A stretch of 64,000 nucleotides of DNA from Volvariella volvacea V23 (Eukaryota; Basidiomycota; Agaricomycetes; Agaricales; Pluteaceae), in contig KB722738.1 of NCBI GenBank assembly GCA_000349905.1, forward strand, positions 2,343,158 to 2,407,157. Direction: 5' to 3'. Both the position numbers and the translations under genes were made by a program. Below are positions 1 to 9,530 of this stretch, piece by piece (position 1 is the first letter of the stretch; each line of letters opens with the position of its first letter). The notes under the pieces were generated by a model that worked only from the letters and a program-made list of their open reading frames with translations, was not told the origin of the DNA and did not search any database.

Positions 1-3000
1 TATGTCATGCATGACAGCAGCTTGACAGGCCACAAATCTCAACCTTATTTCAACCAACCTAAAAACCATTGTCAGATGGTGTCTCACATGCAGATCAACT
101 GGCCTGCCAACCTTGAGATTCAAGGTGAAGGTTCACACAACCTCAGCCTTGGACTTAAAGATTGTGACCAAGGTGATGGTGTGCTTTGCCACTGTAATGC
201 TAATTAAGTTATTAGCCATGATAGATAGTGATTGAAGAAAAGAAGGTTATGAGAAGATGTAGATTCTTATATGACACTATTTATATTACATTTCAGTCTG
301 TGTCATGATGGAAAATACAAGGAAAAGCAAGGCTATGAATGATGTTGTGGAGTGGATGGCTGAAGACTTGAATAGTGGTAATTGAGGCCATTTGGCAGGC
401 AGTAGCAGCTGTGGTAAAACTTAGTTGGATCTTATATCCCTCCTGAGAGGGTTGGACTTGTGCAATACTCTTCTGTCTTTGGCTATTAAATTAAGTCTTC
501 AATGTTACCAATGAAAATTCATCCAAGATATCTACATACATATGAGCATTTCTTGTCCAATTTGTTGCAGGTTTCAAGTTCTCTCACATGCAGGTCATTG
601 GATCAGCCTTAAGTTTTGGTTGACATTATGAACCATTTGAGCTCAAATAATCTTTTATATCCTTGACACTGCTTCAGAAACCTACTGAATCCTGATTTAC
701 ATGCAGCATCATGTCAAGCATGCTATCTTTAGTATTTACTCAATGCAATGGGTGTGCTTCTATTTTTCACCCATGTGAACAATACAAGGCCTGGATCCTG
801 CTTCAAAATTACCCACCTTTTGTTATAATGGCCCCAGAGCACAGATTCACCTTCATCCATCATGGGACTGGCAACAATACCTCTAGAAAGAGGTGGTTGT
901 CAGAAACAACAATAAACCAAGTTAAGAAGCTTAGGAGTAGGATGGAAGTTCACAAGCTGAAAGGCCCCAGTGATTCTTCATTGGTAAGAGCAATAACTAA
1001 AGGGAAAAATATACATTAGCTTTACACACAAATATATATAAAGCTTAAAGACACAATAATTGTTGTCACAGCAAAACCTTAATGCTAACTAGCACAGTTT
1101 GTTTTCTTGGACAACAAATGTAAGAAAGGAGTTGTAATAGGACATAATTGAAGTTACCTATACATCTAAAGAAAATACCTTGTAGGAACTTCTGCTAAGC
1201 TTTGAGTGTGAGGTTGCTATTGCCCAGAAAACTAGTGTAGAATTGATGAATGTTAAGTTATATACAGTAAGTGGTATGATTTTTGTATAGCCAGGTAATC
1301 CACTCAAAATTTTTTGCAGTTTGCCAGACTGGACATTAATTGAGAAGAAAAATATAACACCATTTTAGCTTTTCTTCAAGTATTTTCAACAGCTAGAGAA
1401 TAAAGACCACATATATTTCATTCTTACCAGGAATATTGAATTCCTGATTGCTTCTTCACTTGGATTTATTTTGGTTTATCATGCCACTCTCAATTGAAAA
1501 ATTGCATATGCAAACTCAAAATATATAACAGTGTGCTTGATGAACCTCTTAGTAGTTTTAAGAAATCCATCTAAGAAATTTTGATGAGTCACTATAGTGT
1601 TCTACCCAGTGATAAGATAGTCATCAAGTGTGTAATCCATTATCTACCTAATGTGCTGTTGTGCCAATTTCTCTTAGCTGGATAAACCTGTCAAGAAAAA
1701 TGAAGTGAATGACAACTGGGTCAAGTCACTGAACCTTTGCAAGATGGACAAGCTATTAGAACAAAACATGATTGACAAGACTCTCCTGTCAAATATCAAT
1801 GCCAATACCATTGATATTTTGGTAGAATGTAATGACAAAACACACAACTAAGTTTCTGAGATGATTCATAGTAATGTGCTTTTACCATGTTGATTTGCTT
1901 GGAACTGACAGTGTTATACAGGTTACTATGATATCATTGGTTATGTTGATGAGGAGAGATCTAAATGTGTAAGATCTAATGAACATATGAAAGATCAAGC
2001 CAACAGAGACACAGCAATTTTTGACAAACAATATGGGGATAAAGAAAATAGTGGCTATCACCAAGTGATAATTGCTTTGCCTGTACAAATCTAATGAAAT
2101 ATTCAAACATTTCATTTCTCAGTTATGTGATGGTCAATTGTCCATATTGACAGACATGCTTCAAAGGACATACAACTTTAATTGATGTGGCTGGAGTTCA
2201 GGGTGGTGAGAAGCATAGTGCTTGTCTTCAATTGAGCAAAATTCTCAATATTGATATTTACAAGGAGAAGCGTGCTGATGGGGTTTACATGCTTGGCTAT
2301 GGCAAGATTGTTATGGTTATCCTGAAGTCAAGAAGGGAGTTGGCAAAGTTGTTGATGATCCTTCAATGCAAGCTGGTCTACTTTATTGCTATTATTGTAT
2401 ACAACCAAGGGTAAGTGCAGTAACAGTGATCCTGAACATTCTCTACACCATTATAAAGGGCTTTATAGGACAAAACTATTGTCCATTACATTTGCCTCAG
2501 CTAACTTCAGCTATACATGGATTTACATAGTGTAACAGCACTACCCATTCCACAGTAGGGTCACAATTGTATTTGAATTATTTCCACTGTACTTCGCATA
2601 ATTTTGAGAGGATTATACTCCAGAAATAGTAATCAACCACTTTTATTTGCTGGAATTCATTTAATTTGGGCACTGTGTCATATATTAGATGCATCAGGCC
2701 AGTCTTTGTAACTCTTCCCTTAGCCCTACCTTTCACTTTATTTTGTAATGTAGGCTGTTTGAATCTGCAAATACATATCCGCCCTCATCAGTTTATCACT
2801 ATAAACAAAGTATATTTGGAAGAGGAAGATATTTCTACAATTTGATAGGGAAAATGCATGACAGGAAGCACAAAAGTGCATAAATCTGGTAAAAAGTCCT
2901 GCTTAAGTAAAATTCTACAAAAATTTATCCCAATGCATAAGTGAGCCAGTGCGTAAACAATGTAAGTGCAAAGTCATTCCACATAGATACTTATGTAGCC

Positions 3001-4921
3001 AAGGTTAGCCAAAGTTAGCTGAGGTGAATGCAATGGATTTAATTTTGTTCTATGGAACCTGTCATACACCATCCTATGGTATGAGACACTTCTCATATAG
3101 TACAGGTACAACACACTTATGAATGGTGTCCCTGTCATCTCTGATGGTTGTATTGAATGGACCTTGACTCACAATTCTTCAGGGTGTAATGACAGACAAG
3201 GTAATCATCCAATGACTGATAGACACAATGTGGCTTGGAATTTTGACCACTCATGATGTTGAACAGTTGTAGAGAGTAGCTGTTGCTCTTCATGCTCTTT
3301 GCAAATCTATTTACAAGCTCCAAGAATACTACTCAAATTATCCCCAAACTAACTCAAAGCCAAGCATTTCCATGATCAATTCTTCCCATACCCATGATCA
3401 TTCACGCAGGACAGCAAGAGATACAATTTTAGTTGCATGATGTGGCTGGGACAGGATCTAATGTGTGTCATTTTGGCCATAGAGATTAACAATACTAAAG
3501 AGGTGATTGTGGTTAAATTCTTCACAAAGTATGGTGAAAGTGTTCATTGATTCCTTGCAAGTGAAAATCTTGCACTGGCTTTGCAGTACATTGACCCTTT
3601 GGACAGAAGAGGAACTCAAAAAGATGGTACTACTCCAGGACCTCGACTTAGAACTAATAACTATCCCATCTTACCTCTTTAGATGGTGGTTGTGGACTAC
3701 ATCAACCTCACAAAGTATACCAAGGATTGTCTTCCAGAAATCGAGGAAATCTTCCATCTGTTGCACTCAAACGGATTTGTATATGAAGACTTGTGATTGC
3801 CAAATGTGCTACATGACATGTCAGGCAATATCCAATTTATTGATTTCAACTGGGCCGAAAAATGTAACCCTCAATATGTGAATTTGTAGAAAATTGTTTC
3901 ATGAAATGTTCAGATGGATCAGACTATGCAACCTATTCAGCCAATGCATGACTAGAAGATGTTAGATTGCTTCAAGTTCAATTAATCATTATTGGTTTTG
4001 ATAGATGCCCAGGTATATGTGTGTGTCCCTGTGCTTGCAATTTATTGAGTTGGGCATCATGTACACATGTGCACGGTAAATATATCAGTCAACTTCCTAA
4101 CATCTCACACTTTTTAGTGTGACAGCCTCACCCTCCTTCTCAGTAGCCAGTTCTGAGATAATCCAAATTGTTTTGCTTTGAGCTTTGACAAACGCGCCAC
4201 CACCAATTTTTAATTTTTTGACACACAGAATGTCCAGTGAACTCTACTAGATAAGGTATTGTACACAAATCAGTAAAGGTACTGGACAGAGGGTGTTAAT
4301 GTGTTAATGACTGAACTGAGATCATGCTGTTGTCTTTGGTAACTACCAAAGTTGGGTCATATCACTTGTATGCCTACACACAACAGATATTTTCTTGGTA
4401 TCTATTGTAGAGAATGAAACAGATTTTGTGGAGAGAACCAATACAATGGACACTCTTGACTAAATTGAGAACATTCAATGCCCAACTATCTCATAGTTCA
4501 TTACAAAATCATCCAACCACTTGTTGAACAGTAGCCTTACAGGCGCTAGAGGCTATGGAGGTCATCTCACCTAGGAGTAAAGAGTAATGATACTTCATGT
4601 ATATCGGAGGATTGGGGGGCTGGTAGGTACATGCTGGAACTATTTGTACAGAGAAGTGACAAGTGCCATCCACCACTTTGGAAATGATGGTATCCACATC
4701 GGAATTGATGTGGGTCACTTCGGTGATGCTTAGGATCTATCTACCTGTATCCTATGACTATCTACCATGTGTATCTAGCCATGTATTTCTCTGTAACATG
4801 TGTACATTTCAAGTACCAGTCCACATACTTGGTCCGGATAACCATAAGTCCGGTCCATACTGATGGTCCATCCAACAAATGAAAACTGAGGTGTACATAA
4901 ACCAACAATATTAGCATAAAT
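1..4921. other. CpG-depleted, decayed AT-rich region
   Basis: This stretch differs in texture from everything to its right. It is AT-rich and by eye holds only around a dozen CpG dinucleotides in the first 4.1 kb, while TG and CA are abundant. That is the signature of long-term cytosine methylation and deamination, or of a RIP-like process. No intact gene is visible. Short open stretches survive that look like former exons: 829-977 (reads ...FVIMAPEHRFTFIHHG..., followed by a possible GT donor), 1678-1851 (...VKSLNLCKMDKLL...) and the kinase-like remnant annotated separately. I infer a silenced or subtelomere-like or transposon-rich segment in which genes have decayed by C-to-T change. Confidence 0.6.
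1678..3889 (+). pseudogene. Remnant of a protein-kinase-like gene
   Basis: From 3501 the plus strand reads as a continuous protein-kinase-like C-lobe broken only by stop codons. A segment LHSNGFVYEDL is followed by a TGA where the family has arginine (the D-L-R-x-x-N loop), then LPNVLHDMSGNIQFIDFNWA, matching the catalytic loop (D...N) and the metal-binding DF-x-W motif of the fungal kinase-like family. Earlier in the same frame there is a TGA after GESVH and a TAG after YPILPL. The natural ancestor of both TGA codons is CGA, i.e. C-to-T at CpG. Upstream pieces at 2163-2411 (LIDVAGVQGGEKHSACLQLS, then a frame change near 2310) and 1678-1851 lie in the right order to be its N-terminal exons. 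No function can be expected. Confidence 0.6.
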
Positions 4922-5511
4922 TATGGTAGGCCCCTTTGGACAAAATTATTTGTCCTTGTCAATGAGGCCTGATGGTCCAGATCAGTACTGATTAGTACTG
5001 AAGGTCCTGATGATCTGATGCTAAGTAAAGGGGTTTTAGCTAAATGGTTAGCAAATCAGAAAATGCATAATAAAGTAATACAAAATTTCGAACTTATGTT
5101 GGAGTTTTGAGATTGTTGTTGGTAACTTAAATATGGTGGGTAGTATTGGAACAAGGCAAGATGCTTTTATTTTAACATATAGGCAAATACATTGTGATCA
5201 AATATACCAGTGATACTAACTTATACATGGTCTGTATCTGCAAGCTTATTCACACATTTCATGTGCATGCCATTGTCCTGCTGATGATGCATATTAATAT
5301 TTTCTTTCCATTTTTAAATCTAAATATTTATTTTCTAGAATGCTACACATAAGACATCAATCATAAACTCTCCTGAGGGTCCTGAGGGTCCTGAATGTCC
5401 TGATTCCGTGCCAAGACATTCAGGACCTTGGGTACCGATCGGTACTGATTGGTACTGATCAGTACTGGACCCTCCAATGTCAAGGGTTTTTGTCCGAAAA
5501 AGCCCTCCATA
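4922..5511. mobile_element. Non-autonomous TIR element, about 590 bp
   Basis: The left end (tatggtaggcccctttggac...) and the reverse complement of the right end (tatggagggctttttcggac...) align over roughly 80-90 bp. Both continue through a shared ccttg-caat block, ggtccag, runs of the pentamer GTACT with spacers (agtactgat-type), and ggtcctgatg/ggtcctgaatg. The element is flanked on both sides by ataaat (4916-4921 and 5512-5517), a plausible 6-bp target duplication. No reading frame of note lies inside, so it would be a MITE-type passenger of some DNA transposase. The imperfect arms (about 70-80 percent identical by eye) suggest an old copy. The superfamily is not assignable from this alone. 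Confidence 0.6.
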
Positions 5512-5557
5512 ATAAATACCGATGCACAGCATATGAGCAACTCTACTACCATATCCC

Positions 5558-5572
5558 AAGTACCAATTAAAG
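5558..5572. repeat. Target-site duplication, left copy (LINE)
   Basis: The 15-bp string aagtaccaattaaag occurs here and again at 7381-7395, immediately after the poly(A) tail of the retrotransposon. A perfect match of this length in this arrangement is the expected footprint of target-primed reverse transcription. Confidence 0.9.
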
Positions 5573-7382
5573 CGTCCTCAAAGTAGCACAAAACAGGGCT
5601 CTACGATGGATCACAGGCGGCTTCCGCACGACGCCCATAGGCTCCCTTGAGTCAGCTGCAGGATGCCTTCCATTTCATATCCACCTAGAACGCTTCTACA
5701 GGAGGTACACGACCAGATGGCAAACGACTTATCCGGATCACCCCCTATCGACGATACTACACAACCCCAACGCGATATCTCCCATCCATGCGTCCACGAA
5801 GGAGATTCGTACATCGGACTCCCCGGTAGAACATATCAGACAATACAACACCCTGCACCCCGTCCCTGAAAGGCGGAACCTCCTCATTCCTGAAAATCGG
5901 CCGGGTTTGAGACCTCTTGAAAAATACAAAGATCGTGTCAAATACGTTCTCGCCCACCCACCCAAATCCGCCAACAACGCGTACCATAAATATGCCCTAG
6001 CCCGGAGAGCCCAGCTGGACGAACTAGTCGCGGGTCATACAAGCAAGGACGTGATGCCCGAACTCAGACACATAGACACCACCCCGATCATTATCTTCTC
6101 AGACGGCAGCAAAAGGAATACGGAACAATATGCGTCTGGCGCAGCCTACACTGCATACGCTCAAAACGCCAGAATAGTCTCGGGGAAGAGGTTCGCCGGC
6201 AGGTGCACGAACTTCGAAGCCGAGATATATGGCATGGGCCTGGGAGTCCTAGACATCCTGGCAAACATGCTCAACGTTAGGATCTGGGGAGACGACCCCG
6301 TTTGGGCTGAAATTCGCCACCCCGACCACATTGTCATAGCAGCTGACAATGAATCCGCCATGAAATGCCTTCTTGATCCCAGCACCCACGCAGCTCAGAG
6401 TCTATCCATCCTGGTAATCCGCGGCATTTCGGCATGGATTAGCGCCGACGAAAAACGAACCATTACATTCATACACTGCCCGGCACATAAAGGCATCGAA
6501 CTTAACGAAAAAGTCAATAAGGACGCGAAAGCTGCCTCCCTCATAAAACCTCACTCGCCGCCGCCTGTTAGGTCCATCGCATGGGAGAGAGCCCACGTTG
6601 ACAGAAAAGCGTTAGACATATGGAAGTCGGGCGATCCTTCCAAATGGGGCCAATCCAGTCACTTCCTCCGAGAACATTCCAACTGGAAGAATCAAGGAGG
6701 CACTCATTTGAAATCTCACGGAGAAGACGTTAAGAAATACGCCCAATTCGTCAGATCCGTCACAGGCCATGCACCCATAGGCCAATTCAGAGCCAAGTTC
6801 TTCCCGGAGGAGCCGAGACATTGTCCCGAATGCAGGACATTTCAAGACAGATACCATGTAATGTTCGAGTGCGACAGCCGTGTTCCGACACCCGCCCTGA
6901 CTCCCACTAGACGGAAGATGAAATACATCAACCGGATAGAAGATCGCAACATTAAGTTTGTGAAACACATCGAACTTAGCCCTTTAAAACCGGGCAGACA
7001 AAAAACCCCTTCCATCATGGCGAGCTACTTTGAGTGGCTCGAACTAAATCCCAAAGCATTCACGTTTCAAGGAGCCCCTCTCACCGTTCCCAGGTAAGCG
7101 TCTCTCCTTTTCACGGACACTAGTACATAGCTCTGTAACTCGGAATACGTTCTGGCCCAATTATGTATGATACGTAGTTTCATCTCCTTTTCCAGCCTAT
7201 CTCTCGTACCTCTCTCTTTGGTTCCGTTAGATACTGATTCGGTTTTCCATTTCTACGATCTCGAACTCACCGCGCAATCATATACTATCTCGACTCCGAC
7301 GTAGATAGCATAGCTACCATTCTTTACCTTCGGGGGGCCCGTACTTAGCTACAGCCTTTAATAGATTTAAAAAAAAAAAAAA
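5573..7382 (+). mobile_element. 5'-truncated non-LTR retrotransposon (LINE)
   Basis: An insertion of about 1.8 kb is bounded by a perfect 15-bp target duplication and ends in a 14-nt poly(A) run (7369-7382). An open reading frame enters from the very first bases without a start codon, so the copy is truncated at its 5' end within the reverse transcriptase region. The 3' UTR runs from 7098 to the poly(A). Unlike the decayed DNA to its left, it is rich in intact CpG and its reading frame is unbroken. The insertion is therefore recent relative to the decay of the neighbouring segment. Confidence 0.9.
5574..7097 (+). CDS. LINE ORF2 C-terminus: RT thumb, RNase H, zinc knuckle
   Basis: The frame opens at the truncation point with VLKVAQNRALRWITGGFRTT and then PIGSLESAAG, the well-known motif at the end of the reverse transcriptase domain of LINE proteins. 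After about 110 residues comes a complete RNase H domain: IIFSDGS (first Asp), NFEAEI (Glu), IAADNESA (Asp) and VNKDAKAAS (last Asp), so the DEDD set is intact. The tail carries CPECRTFQDRYHVMFEC, a CCHC-like knuckle typical of the C-termini of Tad/Jockey-like elements. The protein is 508 residues to the TAA/TAG at 7095-7097. There is no own start codon, so it cannot be an autonomous copy. The endonuclease and most of the RT are missing by truncation. Confidence 0.9.
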   Translation, partial: VLKVAQNRALRWITGGFRTTPIGSLESAAGCLPFHIHLERFYRRYTTRWQTTYPDHPLSTILHNPNAISPIHASTKEIRTSDSPVEHIRQYNTLHPVPERRNLLIPENRPGLRPLEKYKDRVKYVLAHPPKSANNAYHKYALARRAQLDELVAGHTSKDVMPELRHIDTTPIIIFSDGSKRNTEQYASGAAYTAYAQNARIVSGKRFAGRCTNFEAEIYGMGLGVLDILANMLNVRIWGDDPVWAEIRHPDHIVIAADNESAMKCLLDPSTHAAQSLSILVIRGISAWISADEKRTITFIHCPAHKGIELNEKVNKDAKAASLIKPHSPPPVRSIAWERAHVDRKALDIWKSGDPSKWGQSSHFLREHSNWKNQGGTHLKSHGEDVKKYAQFVRSVTGHAPIGQFRAKFFPEEPRHCPECRTFQDRYHVMFECDSRVPTPALTPTRRKMKYINRIEDRNIKFVKHIELSPLKPGRQKTPSIMASYFEWLELNPKAFTFQGAPLTVPR

Positions 7383-7395
7383 GTACCAATTAAAG
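7381..7395. repeat. Target-site duplication, right copy (LINE)
   Basis: Second copy of the 15-bp string that starts at 5558; it directly abuts the poly(A) tail of the retrotransposon, so its first two adenines are shared with the tail. Confidence 0.9.
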
Positions 7396-7445
7396 GTGAG
7401 TTACCTCGATCTAACTCACCTCGATCCAATACTCATGCAACATGC

Positions 7446-9171
7446 ATGCAAGACAACCTCCCAGTAGGCGCGCACCTCCTACCCATGACACTTTCAAGTC
7501 CAAGGCCTCATGGCCATGAGGCTCAACTCGAACCGTTCGAAGATCTACCAACCACCCTACACGAGATTGACTACGAGATCTTTCGTTTGGAGAGTCGCAT
7601 CTCCCTTCTTCGGCGACGCTCTCTCCCCCACTAACCAGCTCCCTGCAGAAGTTCTTTTGCGCATAATGATGGAAGTCCGCCCGACACAGCCTTGCCCTCC
7701 TGCCTCTTGGATCCAATTTACGCAAGTCTGCCATTATTGGAGGACACTTTCTCTTGGAGACCCCCTGCTTTGGACCGAGCTCTATATACCCTCTATGTCC
7801 GCACCCTGGGTCTGCGAGTTTATTCTCCGCTCGCGCAAGGCACCTCTCCTGTTGTATATTAGCTCCCACTATGTTCCGGGATCCAAGGATTCAGCAAGGG
7901 CGCTGTCCGTGATAACAGGTATTATGAACCGTATTACGAACTTCAGCTATTACGAATCTCAGACAACCCAAGCGAGCACTTGGACGCGTCATCTAGAGCA
8001 ACTCCATCTCTCGACGTCCCCGTTAGAGAGCTTGACAATGTGGGGCTGCAAGCGGATGTACCAGACCTGGAAGCCAACTTCCACGCTAAAGTACCTCGAT
8101 CTCAATCGGGGTCACTTTGACGATGCGTTTATACTTCAATCTCTTGTTACCCTCAAACTCCAAGATCTGAACGCAGACACTTTGCCACCTTTATCAGATT
8201 TTTACAGGACGCTGTCATCTCTAGCGAATCTCCGTTACCTCGTGCTGCAAAATGTGCTTAAACAGATAGCGACTAAGACGAAAGGGCGTTTGCCTTTTTC
8301 GATACCTAACATCTCCATTCCGTCTCTTCAAGAACTCCAACTCGTCCACGAGTCCGAGAAGGAATGCGCAAGATTCCTTTCTCACTTAGTCTCACCCAAC
8401 CTCACAGGGCTGTATATATATTTCGACAACTACACGACGCCTTCGTCAGTGCTCAATAAGGAGCTAGTCAGCGTATGGACTAACACCCGACTTCTCAACC
8501 CACCGAATGAACCACCCTCACGATTTGTTCTGCTCGCGGATACCTCGGATACGAGGTTCGAGCTCGTTTCCCCCAATGCCCCCAGGTATACAAAGACAGG
8601 AATTAGATGGGCGTCGGGTATTCAGCCGTTCGGCACTCTCCTCACGACACTCCCCCCTGAGAACCTACGCAATATCGAAATTTTTTGGAGAGTCTCATCT
8701 GATCAAGGCTTCTCAGACCTAATTTCTTCGTTGTCGAAGCTCCCCTCCCTCAAGGAACTTCGATTTAGATACGACCTGAAACCGTGGGTCCTCTCCAAGT
8801 TCCTCAAACATGGCATTCCGGCATGCGACTGCACTCAAGTTGGTATAGCTCCAACTCTTTCTTCATCAAATCAAACAATTCGTGCGGGCTCAACCCGAGC
8901 CGCGAGTAGTACACTACCCTCAGGCTGCTCAACCTGTCGGGCATTTGCGGCATCCTTTTTCCCTGAGCTGAGCGTTCTGAGTTTTTGCCAGGCAGCAGAT
9001 ATTCGAGAGGTGAATCAACAGCTGTTGCGAGAGTTTTTGGTACATCGACGGGCTTGTGGGAGGCTCATGGATACTCTGTCGATCGACTACGAGAAACGGC
9101 GTGGGTCGCCAACAGACTGGGCTTTGGTAAGGCAGCTCAAGGAGATTGGCGAGGAGTTTTGGCCGTCGTAG
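7446..9171 (+). CDS. F-box protein with a frame break after the coiled coil
   Basis: Two frames must be joined. From ATG 7446 the first frame ends with an N-terminal helix (LPTTLHEIDYEIFRLESRIS then LLRRR) and a TAA at 7632. The next frame, entered around 7617, reads ALSPTNQLPAEVLLRIMMEV, the F-box of the Agaricomycete family in which a short coiled coil always precedes ALSP-x-x-x-LP. It then runs uninterrupted for about 515 residues with leucine-rich repeat-like segments to the TAG at 9171. No intron fits the junction; a +1 shift at CGGCGACGCT (one surplus base) restores the family sequence. F-box proteins link substrates to SCF ubiquitin ligases through Skp1. It could be a recent pseudogene, a sequencing indel, or real recoding. 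Confidence 0.75.
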
Positions 9172-9288
9172 GGGGTGATGCGCGAATAAACGTCCGGCCC
9201 TCTGTACCTTGCTGGTAGTTTGATACGATTTGAGTGGGGTTGAGCTTTCTTTGGTCACATTCTACTCGTCACGTCCTCTGTATCCTTG

Positions 9289-9432
9289 GTGTATAATATA
9301 ATACAACCCAACTTTGCATTCTTTTCCAATCCTCGAGTCCACCTTGGACAAGCCTTCAGGAAAAGTTGTCCTTGGAAGCGAGTGTTGACTGCACAACTTA
9401 GCGCCTGCGGCCCGTGGTCAGTCGATCACGTG
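9289..9432 (+). promoter_or_regulatory. Likely VPS39 promoter elements
   Basis: In the 359 bp between the F-box gene and VPS39 there is an AT stretch gtataatataatac near 9289-9303 and a palindromic CACGTG E-box at 9427-9432, about 100 bp upstream of the VPS39 start. CACGTG is the target of bHLH factors in fungi. Function is inferred from position only. Confidence 0.3.
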
Positions 9433-9530
9433 GGTCTTCCCCAATTCGGCTGGCTAAGGAGGTTGGCATCGTCGGCGACGGCGACCACGCATTTCTTGTT
9501 CTCCATCGCTACATTCCTTAATTTCAACTA

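Noticed and set aside
5335..5591. Minus-strand frames of 74-76 codons at the TIR element
   Set aside because: They run through the inverted repeat arm and its GTACT array; the Gly/Pro/Ser peptide simply reflects the repeats.
6161..6968. Minus-strand frames inside the retrotransposon
   Set aside because: They are antisense to the RNase H frame, which has a complete catalytic signature.
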